In this document: in pieces, positions 10,531 through 19,045 of the stretch
Position numbering within the stretch: position 1 is the first letter of the stretch
Layout: every line of letters begins with the position of its first letter
DNA from: an uncultured Pseudodesulfovibrio sp.
GTDB taxonomy: Bacteria; Desulfobacterota; Desulfovibrionia; Desulfovibrionales; Desulfovibrionaceae
DNA: 64,000 nt
Reading direction: 5' to 3'
NCBI RefSeq assembly: GCF_963664965.1
Contig: NZ_OY761823.1
Location: forward strand, 3,490,001-3,554,000
The notes under the pieces: model-generated
Seen by the model: only the letters and a program-made list of their open reading frames with translations
The model's database searches: none
Told to the model about the DNA's origin: nothing
Translations under genes and position numbers: made by a program

Positions 10531-10842
10531 GTGATCTTATGTACCGGCTGTGGCCGCAAAAATGACGATGAAGCACGTTTCTGCACAAACTGCGGGAAAA
10601 AACTTCAGTCGTCCTTCCAGTCAACAGGTCCTGTCTCGAACGGCCCCGCTCCTCTTGAGCGCTTTGAGAGCAAGCGGCTTCCGGCCGACGCATGGGCCTC
10701 GCTCAAACGCATGGCCGAAGCTTGGGTCTATGTCATCGTGCTTGCTGCCGTCGGCACAGGCTGCATGATTCAGGAAATATGGTGGCCCCTGTACCCCGCG
10801 GTGGGCCTGATCGGATTGATAGCCTGGTTCCGCCGAATCTGA
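10531..10842 (+). CDS. Zinc-ribbon membrane protein, 103 aa
   Basis: Starts with GTG at 10531. The N-terminus is a zinc ribbon (CTGCGRKNDDEARFCTNCGKK: two CxxC pairs 13 residues apart), then a linker rich in Ser/Pro, then two hydrophobic segments (WVYVIVLAAVGTGCMIQEI and LYPAVGLIGLIAWF) that would span the membrane as a hairpin. Zinc-ribbon-plus-membrane proteins of this size are common and mostly uncharacterised. Convergent with the next gene; a shared terminator lies between them. Confidence 0.72.
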   Translation: MILCTGCGRKNDDEARFCTNCGKKLQSSFQSTGPVSNGPAPLERFESKRLPADAWASLKRMAEAWVYVIVLAAVGTGCMIQEIWWPLYPAVGLIGLIAWFRRI

Positions 10843-10856
10843 TTCCTGCCATCAGA

Positions 10857-10887
10857 AAAGCCCCGCACCGGCAAGGCGCGAGGCTTT
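10857..10887. terminator. Probable bidirectional terminator
   Basis: Imperfect GC-rich hairpin AAAGCCcCGCaCC...GGcGCGaGGCTTT with two mismatches, between two convergent genes. The T-tracts are short. Confidence 0.55.
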
Positions 10888-10911
10888 CAAATGCATCATG
10901 CATGAAAGGTT

Positions 10912-11445
10912 TTACTGGGCACCGTTCTCCGGGGCCTGATCATCTTCCTCTGCGTCGCTTGAAGAGGTGGCGTTATCCGCAAGGGCGTTACGCAGATCTT
11001 CCTCAAGCAGTTCGGGAATGGGACGATCCCAGAATTTTTCGTCAAGCTGTTCCTCGATGGTCTTCTGGGAGCAGGCAACAATCCGCTCATTGGTCGGGCA
11101 GTCCGGAGGGAAATAATCGACGACCGCACATTTGGCGGCACTGTCGAAATGATACGGGATGGACCGGGTAACAGTCTGGAAATCCTTGCCCTGAACACGG
11201 ATCATGTCCTTGTACACACCCACGAAAAAACGTGCCTGCTTGTTGGCGTAGAACACAGAGAAAAGGTACACGTTTTCACGCACCCGGGAGACGTAATTGA
11301 CCTCGACAGGGTCTTTGCACAGGGTCCGGGCCACTATCTGTTTGCCCAGCGAGATATCCATGTCCATGAACTCGGTGGCCTGCACAGGCTGTGCGAAGAC
11401 AATGGCGGCCATGACCGCGAGAATGATCCGTGTGATGTATCGCAT
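10912..11445 (-). CDS. Secreted hypothetical protein, 177 aa
   Basis: The N-terminal signal peptide (MRYITRIILAVMAAIVFAQPVQATE) has a likely cleavage after QA. The mature part is a small soluble domain with three or four Cys (LCKDPVEVNYV, KCAVVDYFPPDC, VACSQK) that could form disulfides in the periplasm. The C-terminal tail is acidic and low-complexity (SSSDAEEDDQAPENGAQ). I do not recognise the family. It starts 15 nt downstream of the small Cys-rich gene and may share its transcript. Confidence 0.7.
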   Translation of the reverse strand: MRYITRIILAVMAAIVFAQPVQATEFMDMDISLGKQIVARTLCKDPVEVNYVSRVRENVYLFSVFYANKQARFFVGVYKDMIRVQGKDFQTVTRSIPYHFDSAAKCAVVDYFPPDCPTNERIVACSQKTIEEQLDEKFWDRPIPELLEEDLRNALADNATSSSDAEEDDQAPENGAQ

Positions 11446-11460
11446 GCTCCGTCCTGAATA

Positions 11461-11667
11461 CTAACCCATATCGAGAAAAAGCTGAAAACCGTCCGGGTCC
11501 GAGGTTTCACATTTTTCCTTGCATCCGCAACACTGGAAATGGCCTTCCTTGAGATACCAGACGGCCTTCCATGAGCAGTCGCAATTGAAATACTCGTACA
11601 CCGAGGCATCCACCGCGCCACGATAGCGCTTGTAGCCCTCATTTTTTATCTTTTCCACGAACTTCAT
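11461..11667 (-). CDS. Small Cys-rich hypothetical protein, 68 aa
   Basis: I start it at ATG 11667 (MKFVEKIKNEGYKRYRG), with GGAAA about 11 nt upstream. The frame is open further upstream but there overlaps the probable promoter region of the channel gene. It carries FNCDCSWKAVWYL and FQCCGCKEKCET, seven Cys in about 30 residues, suggesting zinc or another metal. Function unknown. Confidence 0.62.
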   Translation of the reverse strand: MKFVEKIKNEGYKRYRGAVDASVYEYFNCDCSWKAVWYLKEGHFQCCGCKEKCETSDPDGFQLFLDMG

Positions 11668-11827
11668 CGTCACATTTTTCCAATAAGTATAGAGTGTCCC
11701 TGAGATGGCTGTACACCGCCGTTCGGTTTTTTGCAAAACCCGAAGCGCATGGCAAGCTCTTTTACACACATTGACAGCAGTGAGGAAACAAGCGTTATAT
11801 TGGTATGAACCGAAAAAGGATGCCGTC

Positions 11828-12646
11828 ATGCCGCATACGATCAAGAAAAAGCTCTACCTGCTGCTTGAAGACCAAAGCAACATCGAGCCGCGCGCCCGAT
11901 GGGTCCGCGCCTTTCTGGTCGTGCTCATCCTGCTCAGCGTGACGACCGTCATCATCGAAACCATGGAAGACATTTCCATCGCATACCGCCATATATTCAG
12001 GGGATTCGAATATTTCTTTGTCGCCATTTTTACCGTGGAATACATTGCCCGACTCTGGGTCTGCAACCACGGATGCGACAAGCACAGCGGTATTCTCGGC
12101 TATGTGAAGCACGCACTCAACCCGTTCATGCTCGTCGATCTGCTGGCCATCCTTCCGTTCTACCTGCCCTACTTCCTGCCGAACGATCTCATATTTCTCC
12201 GCGCCATCCGCCTCATGCGGTTGCTGCGGGTACTCAAACTCGGCAGGTATTCAGACGCCGTTCAGGTTTTCTCTTCGGTCGTCAAGCTCAAAAAGGAACA
12301 GCTCGCCGTGGCCGGATTCGGTCTTGGAATCCTGCTCATCATCGCTTCCAGTCTCATGTACTACTTTGAACGGGAAGCCCAGCCAGCGATCTTCAGTTCC
12401 ATCCCCCACGCCATGTGGTGGGCGATCATCACACTCACCACCGTGGGCTACGGCGACGCATATCCCATCACTGCCATGGGACGCTTTCTCGCCTCGTTCC
12501 TCGCACTTCTCGGCATCGCCATGTTTGCACTGCCCGCGGGCATAATGAGTGCGGGATTCGTTGAATACGGTGAAAGAAAACGGAATCGGAAACGAAAAAA
12601 ATGCCCGAACTGCGGGGCAACGATTCCACCAGACGACAAAACCTAG
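11828..12646 (+). CDS. Voltage-gated-type potassium channel (6TM, Kv-like)
   Basis: Inner-membrane K+ channel of 272 aa. ATG 11828 (MPHTIKKKLYLLLED) is preferred to the longer frame from 11705 because AAGGA lies just upstream. The topology is S1-S4 (S4 RAIRLMRLLRVLKLGRY, with regularly spaced Arg/Lys), S5, a pore helix with the selectivity filter TLTTVGYGD, and S6 (LALLGIAMFALPAGIMSAGF, with a hinge Gly). The C-terminus is short, basic and ends KKCPNCGATIPPDDKT, with one CxxC pair that could bind metal as a dimer or tetramer. There is no RCK domain. Confidence 0.92.
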   Translation: MPHTIKKKLYLLLEDQSNIEPRARWVRAFLVVLILLSVTTVIIETMEDISIAYRHIFRGFEYFFVAIFTVEYIARLWVCNHGCDKHSGILGYVKHALNPFMLVDLLAILPFYLPYFLPNDLIFLRAIRLMRLLRVLKLGRYSDAVQVFSSVVKLKKEQLAVAGFGLGILLIIASSLMYYFEREAQPAIFSSIPHAMWWAIITLTTVGYGDAYPITAMGRFLASFLALLGIAMFALPAGIMSAGFVEYGERKRNRKRKKCPNCGATIPPDDKT

Positions 12647-12677
12647 CCTCCCGCCACGGAACGCCTGCCGGACAGGT

Positions 12678-14009
12678 CTATTCTGCCTGCTGCGCCTGAG
12701 ACTGATCGTTGGTCACAAGGGCGTGCATCTTGGCGAATGAACTCTCCAACGGCTCCTGCTCTTCCACAAGCTGCCGCAGAAAATCGTTGATGGGACCGAC
12801 CATGCCGATGGACGCATCGACCTCGGCATTGGCTCCCCTCTGGTACGCACCGATATTGACCATGTCCTCCACGCGCTTGAACGTCGCCATATGACGAAGC
12901 AGCGCACGACCGTCCGCCTGCGCTTCCTTGGTGGTAATATCGCTTCGCAGACGACTGATGGACCGAAGCACGTCAATGGCGGGATAGTGCCCCAAATCGG
13001 CCAGTTCGCGAGTCAAAACGATATGCCCGTCCAAAATGGAACGAGTGGAGTCGGCAATGGGTTCGGTAAAATCGTCACCATCGACAAGCACGGTGTAGAT
13101 GCCGGTGATCGACCCTTTCATGCTCTTGCCCGCACGCTCAAGCAATTGCGGCAGATGGGCGAAAACGCTCGGGGTGTAACCGCCTCGAGTCGGAGGCTCA
13201 CCCGCGGCCAGACCGACTTCACGTCCGGCCATGGCAAAACGGGTCACGGAGTCCATCATGAGCAGGACGTCCTTGCCTTCATCACGGAAGAATTCGGCAA
13301 TGGCGGTGGCGGCATAGGCCGCACGCATGCGAATGAGCGGGCTCTTGTCCGAAGTGGCGACCACAAGCACGCTGCGGGCCATGCCTTCGGGACCGAGATC
13401 TCGCTCCATGAATTCCACAACCTCTCTGCCGCGCTCGCCGACCAGGGCGATAACGTTGATGTCCGCCTTGGTATAGCGGGCCATCATGCCGAGCGTCGTG
13501 GATTTACCGACACCGGAACCGGCCATGATGCCCACACGCTGTCCCTTGCCGAGCGTCAGCAGGGAATTGACCGAACGGATGCCCACGTCGAGCGGTTCGT
13601 CGATGCGGGGACGTTCAAGCGGATTCGGCGGTTCCCGGTGCAGGGGAACAAACGTTTCCGGCGTGATCGGCCCCTTGCCGTCAAGGGCGTCACCGAACGC
13701 ATCAACGGCACGTCCGAGCAGGGAATACCCGACAGGCATGTGCGGCGGGGTGGCCGCATTCTGAATGAGGGAACCGGGGCTGATACCGCGCATGTCCGAA
13801 TAGGGCATGAACAGGCAGGCACCATCCTTGAAGCCGACGACCTCCGCGGGAATGGGGTCGCCGCCGTCAGGAATGAGATAGCAGACAGAACCGAGCGGAG
13901 CCTTGATACCATGGCCCTCGGCGATCAGACCGACAACCTTGGTAACCTTGCCGAACGTCTGACAAGGATCGAGTTCTTCGAGCAGTCCGAGCCTCGACTC
14001 CTGACTCAT
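12678..14009 (-). CDS. fliI: Flagellar export ATPase
   Basis: Hexameric ATPase that energises type III export of flagellar subunits (443 aa). Walker A is GSGVGKST, and VALVGERGREV and LLMMDSVTRFA (Walker B) follow; the family signature EPPTRGGYTPSVFA is present. Its start overlaps the fliH stop by 4 nt. It is the last gene of the leftward operon; fliJ, often next, is not here, and the following gene is the convergent channel. It could be the virulence-type paralogue, but the flgB-fliH neighbours settle the flagellar role. Confidence 0.96.
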   Translation of the reverse strand: MSQESRLGLLEELDPCQTFGKVTKVVGLIAEGHGIKAPLGSVCYLIPDGGDPIPAEVVGFKDGACLFMPYSDMRGISPGSLIQNAATPPHMPVGYSLLGRAVDAFGDALDGKGPITPETFVPLHREPPNPLERPRIDEPLDVGIRSVNSLLTLGKGQRVGIMAGSGVGKSTTLGMMARYTKADINVIALVGERGREVVEFMERDLGPEGMARSVLVVATSDKSPLIRMRAAYAATAIAEFFRDEGKDVLLMMDSVTRFAMAGREVGLAAGEPPTRGGYTPSVFAHLPQLLERAGKSMKGSITGIYTVLVDGDDFTEPIADSTRSILDGHIVLTRELADLGHYPAIDVLRSISRLRSDITTKEAQADGRALLRHMATFKRVEDMVNIGAYQRGANAEVDASIGMVGPINDFLRQLVEEQEPLESSFAKMHALVTNDQSQAQQAE

Positions 14010-14761
14010 TCCTGCTCCCCGCCCTCAGGTGCGGTCACCTGCGCGGCCAGTTGTTCGAAAATGGGTTCAACGCCCTCCCAACGGCTCGAAACAAGATTAT
14101 CCACCTTGCCGTCGGCGGCCTCCACAAGCACGCCTCCCGCCTGAATGGCCGGGTCGGGTTTGATGGACCAGTATTCAAGCGACGGGTTGCGCTGCTGAAT
14201 GTTGCTGAGGATCATTTCCAGACCGTCAGCATCTTCGGGAGCACACTTGATGACCAGTTCGCGGCGGGATTCAATGCGGTCCATGGCCTCGACCATGAGG
14301 GCCTCAAGCGACTGTTTCCGACTCTCGGCCATCTCGATGTTCAGGGTCTTTTCCACTGCAAGCCGAACGAGGTTGACAATATCCTGACGGCGCTGATCAA
14401 AAACATAGCCGCCCTGTGACCCAAGCTGGGCCAGTAGATTTTCCACCTCACCGGACATGGCCTGCCGATGCTGTTCAAGGTCAGCCTGCGCCTGAGCAAG
14501 ACCTTCCTCATAGCCTTCGTGGCGGGCCGCAGCACGTAGGGCTTCGGCCTCCAACTCGGCAAACATCATGATTTCCTTGGCCTTTTCCTTGGCCTTGGCT
14601 TTGACACGCTCCAAATATTCCTCGTTGGTAGCGTCGTCCCAAAGCAACTGACGCTTGCCTTCGATTTCCTGAATGGTCATTTCGTCCGGGCCGGGAGTTC
14701 CCATGCCCATGACGACCTTGCCGGTCAGGTGCATATCGGAATCGTTCTTAGACAAAGACAT
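14006..14761 (-). CDS. fliH: Flagellar assembly protein, FliI regulator
   Basis: Peripheral export-apparatus protein that binds FliI. I start it at ATG 14761 because GAGGTGG lies 8 nt upstream; a GTG at 14770 is in frame but lacks a ribosome site. The gene overlaps the end of fliG by 14 nt. The N-terminal half is a long charged helix (YLERVKAKAKEKAKEIMMFAELEAEALRAAARHEGYEEG) with the GxxxG-like spacing of FliH, and the C-terminal half resembles V-ATPase E subunit (VRLAVEKTLNIEMAES). Length is about 251 aa. Confidence 0.9.
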   Translation of the reverse strand: MSLSKNDSDMHLTGKVVMGMGTPGPDEMTIQEIEGKRQLLWDDATNEEYLERVKAKAKEKAKEIMMFAELEAEALRAAARHEGYEEGLAQAQADLEQHRQAMSGEVENLLAQLGSQGGYVFDQRRQDIVNLVRLAVEKTLNIEMAESRKQSLEALMVEAMDRIESRRELVIKCAPEDADGLEMILSNIQQRNPSLEYWSIKPDPAIQAGGVLVEAADGKVDNLVSSRWEGVEPIFEQLAAQVTAPEGGEQE

Positions 14762-15746
14762 CACTGCCACCTCGGCTGATAACGATCTTGCCCTCGTCTT
14801 CCAGACGACGGACGGTCTTGACGATACTCTGCTGGGCCGCCTCGACTTCGGAGAGCTTCTTGGGCGGCATGATTTCGAGATCTTCCTTGATCATAGTGGA
14901 TGCGCGCTCCGACAGGTTCTTGAAGAACTTGTCCTTGAGATCGTCGCTGGCACCCTTGAGCGCCACGGTAAGGTCTTCGTTGGAAACCTCTTTCAGCAGC
15001 TCGCGGATAGCCACGTCGTCCACGGCCTTGATATCCTCGAAAACGAACATGAGATTGCGGATGTCTTCCGCCATCTGCGTGGATTCCTCTTCGATCTCGG
15101 AGAGGACCTCTTCCTCGGTGTTGCGGTCCACGGCGTTGAGGATTTCGGCAACTGACGGGATACCGCCGACTTTCTTGCCTTCCTTGCCGCCCATGGCGAT
15201 AAGCTGGCTCTGGAGCACCTTGTCCACTTCCATGAGCATTTCCTCGGCAACGGCCTCCAGCTTTGCCAGACGCATGAGCACTTCGGCGCGCACACCGGCA
15301 GGCAGGTTCTGGATGAGTTCGGCAGCCTGATCCGGGTGCAGGTGTCCCAGAATGAGTGCGAGCGTCTGCGGGTGCTCGTTTCTGAGAATCTGCGCCAGAA
15401 TGCGCGGGCTGACGTTTTCGAGTTCCTGGAACGGCGTGGGGCCGGTATCCAGCTCAAGGGTATCCATGATGTATTTCGCAGTTTCGCTGTCCAGGGACTT
15501 GGTCAGCATACGCTTGACCGCTTCGGCACCGCCGACGAGGAGTTCCGCGCCGTAGGCCAGAGCTTCGTTGTACTCCTTGAGTACTTCGAGCACCTGTTCC
15601 CGAGGGATGGAATCGGTTTCGAGCATGGCCTTGGACACGGCCGCGATCTCGTTGCGTTCCATCCGCTTGAACACTTCCGCCGTAAACTTCTCGCCAAGGG
15701 CGAGCAGCACGATGGCTGTTTTCTGCGGTCCGGTAAAATCTGCCAT
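14748..15746 (-). CDS. fliG: Flagellar motor switch protein
   Basis: Rotor protein that couples to MotA and controls torque direction (332 aa, family about 330). The N-terminal domain (FTGPQKTAIVLLALGEKFTAEVFKRM) binds FliF. The middle EHPQ motif (RNEHPQTLALILGHLHPDQAAELI) binds FliM, and the C-terminal charged torque helix region contains FKNLSERASTMIKEDLEIM. An AGGAGG ribosome site lies in the last codons of fliF. Confidence 0.97.
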   Translation of the reverse strand: MADFTGPQKTAIVLLALGEKFTAEVFKRMERNEIAAVSKAMLETDSIPREQVLEVLKEYNEALAYGAELLVGGAEAVKRMLTKSLDSETAKYIMDTLELDTGPTPFQELENVSPRILAQILRNEHPQTLALILGHLHPDQAAELIQNLPAGVRAEVLMRLAKLEAVAEEMLMEVDKVLQSQLIAMGGKEGKKVGGIPSVAEILNAVDRNTEEEVLSEIEEESTQMAEDIRNLMFVFEDIKAVDDVAIRELLKEVSNEDLTVALKGASDDLKDKFFKNLSERASTMIKEDLEIMPPKKLSEVEAAQQSIVKTVRRLEDEGKIVISRGGSDVFV

Positions 15747-17345
15747 TTAGGTTGCCTCCTGAGTGAGCCACGTCTTGAGAAGGTGCACGGCCTGATCCAT
15801 GTTCTCGTCGGACAGCTGGACGGCGTGATTCTTCGCGTTTTCCATGCGTCGTGACATGTCCATGGCCTCTTCGTCCACCTCTTCCTCTTCGAGGGCGAGG
15901 CGTTCGGCACCGGGCAGACCGGCCATTTCCTCGATCTCCTGCTCGGCGACACGCGGCCTGATAAGGGCCATGATGACCGGGCGGACAACCAGGATGAGGA
16001 ACAGGAAGATCAGGATACCGTTGAGGAACGGCTTACCCAGACGCTGGGCATACTCAAGCATGGTACGCATCAGGGAATCCGAATCGTACAGAGCGGGTTC
16101 ACCGAAGGAGATGTTGCTCACCTCGATGGTGTCGCCGCGCACGGAGTCGAAACCGACAGCGTTGGCGATCAGGTTCTGAATGCGCTCGATCTCCTCGGCG
16201 GAACGCGGCACGTACACGGCTTCGCCCGTGTCCTCGTTGGTCTGCCATGTTCCGTCAACGATAACCGCAACCGAGAGACGTTTCAACTCCCCGACCGGGG
16301 CAATGATATTTTCTTCCTGCTTGTTGATTTCATAGTTGGTGGTCCGGGATTCACGGGTGGAATCGGACGTGGTGCGGGTCCCGGTAAAACCGTCGCCTCG
16401 GAAGTTGGCATCGGGTTCGCCGCCTGCGAGATTGGCTGCGCCCTGCGTGGCTTCCTCGTTACGGGTTTCGGAACGGACGACCGCACCGTCGGGATCGTAG
16501 ACTTCCTTGCGGATCGTCTTCTGGCTGAAATCGAGATCAGTGTTCACGCGGGCGACGACCTTGCCGGGGCCGACCACGGGGCCGAGCAGTTCCATGATAC
16601 GGCGCTGGATCTTGTTTTCGATCTCGGCCTTGTATTCAAGCTGGGTATTGGACATGGCCAGTCCGGCCGTATCATCCTCGGGAGTATACAGGGGACGGCC
16701 CTTCATGTCCGTGACAGTGATGTGCTTGGGCTGCAATCCTTCGACCGCCATGGACACCAGATTGACCACGCCCTGGATTTCGTTGGGAGACAGTTTTCCG
16801 TCATTTTTCATCTGCAAGATGATGGATGCACTGGGCGGCATCTGATCTTCGATAAACAGGGATTTCTGCGGGATGACCAGATGAACGCGCGATTTTTCAA
16901 TCTGCGGAAATTCGGTGATGGTACGGGCCAGTTCACCCTGCAATGCGCGCTGGTAATTGATGTGCTGCACAAAGTCGGTCTGACCGATCTGGACGGAGTC
17001 AAAAATTTCAAAGCCGATGCCCTGTCCGTGCAGGTTGCCTTCACCGGCCACCTTGAGGCGCAGTTCGTAGACGCGGTCGGCAGGGACCAGAATGGTCTTG
17101 CCGTTGTCGGTCAGCTTGTACTGCTCCTTCTGCGCCTGCAACATGGCAACAACCCGCGAAGCATCTTCGGGATAGAGATTGGTCATGAGCAGCTTGTAAT
17201 CAGGCCTGTTCATCCAGTAGACCATCAATACAAAAGAAAGACTCACGGATACGGCGAGCCCGCCAATGAGAATCCGCTGCGCGACAGTGCGATCGGACCA
17301 GAACCCTAAAAATTTTGCCCAGTACTCGGCTATGAACGGAGGCAT
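15747..17345 (-). CDS. fliF: Flagellar MS-ring protein
   Basis: Forms the MS ring in the inner membrane, the base of the basal body (532 aa). Membrane segments lie at about 20-45 (RILIGGLAVSVSLSFVLMVYWM) and about 440-465 (FLNGILIFLFLILVVRPVIMALI). Between them are the periplasmic ring-building motifs, including KVAGEGNLHGQGIGFEIFD, FVQHINYQRALQGELARTI, and the VIVDG strand near 360. The C-terminal tail (DMSRRMENAKNHAVQLSDEN) binds FliG. GGGAG precedes the start; fliG follows immediately. Confidence 0.97.
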   Translation of the reverse strand: MPPFIAEYWAKFLGFWSDRTVAQRILIGGLAVSVSLSFVLMVYWMNRPDYKLLMTNLYPEDASRVVAMLQAQKEQYKLTDNGKTILVPADRVYELRLKVAGEGNLHGQGIGFEIFDSVQIGQTDFVQHINYQRALQGELARTITEFPQIEKSRVHLVIPQKSLFIEDQMPPSASIILQMKNDGKLSPNEIQGVVNLVSMAVEGLQPKHITVTDMKGRPLYTPEDDTAGLAMSNTQLEYKAEIENKIQRRIMELLGPVVGPGKVVARVNTDLDFSQKTIRKEVYDPDGAVVRSETRNEEATQGAANLAGGEPDANFRGDGFTGTRTTSDSTRESRTTNYEINKQEENIIAPVGELKRLSVAVIVDGTWQTNEDTGEAVYVPRSAEEIERIQNLIANAVGFDSVRGDTIEVSNISFGEPALYDSDSLMRTMLEYAQRLGKPFLNGILIFLFLILVVRPVIMALIRPRVAEQEIEEMAGLPGAERLALEEEEVDEEAMDMSRRMENAKNHAVQLSDENMDQAVHLLKTWLTQEAT

Positions 17346-17401
17346 CTCTTATCTCCCGCAGATTGTGTTGTATTTCCGTTGTTCCATTGTCACACGAGGC
17401 C

Positions 17402-17731
17402 CTAGAACGGCATACGCATGATTTCCTGATAAGATGACATCAACTTGTTGCGGACAGCGCTCGTCATGGACATGGCAAGACCGGCCTTCTGCATGGTTAT
17501 CATCAGCTCGTGGACGTTCTGCTTCTTGCCTGAAGCGAACTCCTCGATCATCATTTTCTTCTCGGCCTGCATGTCATTGACCTTGTGAACGGATTCCTTG
17601 AGGGTCTCGCTGAAGTCCTGCACCGGCTCCTGCGGCTTGGCCAAAGACTTGGTAACCGTGTTGTTCACCGACTTGCGACGAACATCCATGGCATTCTGGT
17701 ATGCATTTATGGCAACGCTTTTTACGACCAT
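17402..17731 (-). CDS. fliE: Flagellar hook-basal body protein
   Basis: Small MS-ring/rod junction protein (109 aa). It has the typical C-terminal signature of FliE: VHELMITMQKAGLAMSMTSAVRNKLMSSYQEIMRMPF, exceeding no usual length. It starts at ATG 17731 with AAGGAG upstream, 15 nt after flgC, and is required early for the export gate and rod. Confidence 0.95.
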   Translation of the reverse strand: MVVKSVAINAYQNAMDVRRKSVNNTVTKSLAKPQEPVQDFSETLKESVHKVNDMQAEKKMMIEEFASGKKQNVHELMITMQKAGLAMSMTSAVRNKLMSSYQEIMRMPF

Positions 17732-17746
17732 GATACTGACTCCTTA

Positions 17747-18187
17747 CTAGCTCTGTCCGATCATCAGTGCCCGGGTGAACATCTGCTTGACCGCGGTGAT
17801 GGTTTGCACGTTGGCTTCATAACCACGCGAGACAGACATCATGTTCGTCATTTCCTCGACCACATTGATGTCAGGATAAAATACGTATCCCTGAGCATTG
17901 GCATCGGGATGGTGCGGCTCGTAGACCTGCTTGAATGGCCGCTCGTCCGCGGTCACGCCCAAAACCTTGACGCCGCGCAGGTTGCGGTTGAGCTGGTTGT
18001 CCATGGCCTGATCGAACGGCGAATAGACGGGAGTTGCCTCGAACGAGACGGATTTGCGACGGTAGGGACCGCCTTCCAGCGTCTTGGTCGTCCGAATGTT
18101 GGCCATGTTCATGGAAATGACATTCAGATTGGCCCGCTGGGCCTTGAGACCGGACGAACCGATATCGAGTGCTGTCATGAAATCCAT
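17747..18187 (-). CDS. flgC: Flagellar proximal rod protein
   Basis: Rod component of 146 aa. The N-terminal rod signature is ALDIGSSGLKAQRANLNVISMNMANIRTT and the C-terminal helix is EEMTNMMSVSRGYEANVQTI. PYRRKSVSFEA and HHPDANAQGYVFYPDINVVEEM are typical FlgC strings. Its ATG overlaps the last base of flgB stop (18187), so the two are translationally coupled. Confidence 0.96.
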   Translation of the reverse strand: MDFMTALDIGSSGLKAQRANLNVISMNMANIRTTKTLEGGPYRRKSVSFEATPVYSPFDQAMDNQLNRNLRGVKVLGVTADERPFKQVYEPHHPDANAQGYVFYPDINVVEEMTNMMSVSRGYEANVQTITAVKQMFTRALMIGQS

Positions 18188-18597
18188 TACTTACCTCCCT
18201 CCATTATAACCTTCTGCATACCTTGGAAATTCTTTTTGATGACGCTGGTCAGGGCGTTGTACATCATGCCGTTCTTGGTCATGATCGTCATTTCCTTGTC
18301 CAGGTCCACCGAGTCTTCGCCATACACATGGCGCGCCTCGAATTTCTCGACACCGCGTCCCTGAAATCCTTCCGGATCGAAGACCGCAGGCATGTGCCCC
18401 TTCTGCGTTCGAGTCATCTTGCCGCGTGCATCCTGATTCAGGGCGCTTTGCAGACGCTGCTCGAACTCGAGGCGCTGGGCTTTGTATTCCGGGGTATTCA
18501 CATTGACGATGTTGCCCATGACGATATTTTGACGTTCCAGTCTCATATCCAGCACCTTGGCCGTCAAATTGATGTGGCTTCCGAAAAGTCCTCTCAT
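18187..18597 (-). CDS. flgB: Flagellar proximal rod protein
   Basis: First gene of the flagellar operon (136 aa). It has the rod signature near the N-terminus (VLDMRLERQNIVMGNIVNVNTPEYKAQRLEFEQ) and the C-terminal VDLDKEMTIMTKNGMMYNALTSVI region. GGAGG lies just upstream of the ATG, and a sigma-54-like promoter about 80 nt upstream probably drives flgB to fliI. Confidence 0.95.
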   Translation of the reverse strand: MRGLFGSHINLTAKVLDMRLERQNIVMGNIVNVNTPEYKAQRLEFEQRLQSALNQDARGKMTRTQKGHMPAVFDPEGFQGRGVEKFEARHVYGEDSVDLDKEMTIMTKNGMMYNALTSVIKKNFQGMQKVIMEGGK

Positions 18598-18673
18598 GCC
18601 TTGCTCCTCCTACGTTCCTTGCTACTCGGTTCTTGTGGCGGGCAGTTTTTTCCGCCGAACACGCTGAGAGATA

Positions 18674-18689
18674 AGCAACTAGTGTTCCA
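18674..18689 (-). promoter_or_regulatory. Sigma-54-like promoter for flgB operon
   Basis: On the minus strand it reads TGGAACACTAGTTGCT, that is -24 TGGAAC (consensus TGGCAC, one mismatch), 5 nt, -12 TTGC. The predicted transcript starts about 65 nt before flgB. Sigma-54 control of rod genes is common in flagellar cascades. Confidence 0.7.
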
Positions 18690-18946
18690 AATGTGTAATA
18701 ATTTGTTTTTATTGAATTATATTACATAAACACTATTTCACCGATCCTTTTCGCCCAAGAACAGCCTGCACGGTTAGCCTGTTTATTAATAAAGACATGG
18801 GTGCAGCCACACCGCTTCCTCTAGGCGGACTTTTTTGCCGCCACCCCACATGAACACGCCACAACAAGCTAAAAACTAAATATTTCAAATATATAATAGC
18901 TAAAAATTACCGCAAAAACCGTCCCCCAAAGTGTAAAAACACACAT

Positions 18947-18962
18947 TGGCACGCACCTTGCT
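18947..18962 (+). promoter_or_regulatory. Sigma-54 promoter for the TPR gene
   Basis: TGGCACGCACCTTGCT matches the -24/-12 consensus exactly (TGGCAC, 5 nt, TTGC). It lies 84 nt upstream of the TPR gene start. An inverted repeat GGTCA-aatg-TGACC (18976-18989) overlaps the predicted transcription start. The rest of 18598-19045 is AT-rich and holds no gene I can support. Confidence 0.82.
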
Positions 18963-19045
18963 TAGAACGAACACGGGTCAAATGTGACCTGATTCGATTT
19001 TTTTCAGCCCGAAAGCGGGCAAAGGAGAATTGGAGGGGAAATGTT

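Noticed and set aside
12891-14144. Plus-strand frame of 417 codons
   Set aside because: Antisense shadow of fliI/fliH.
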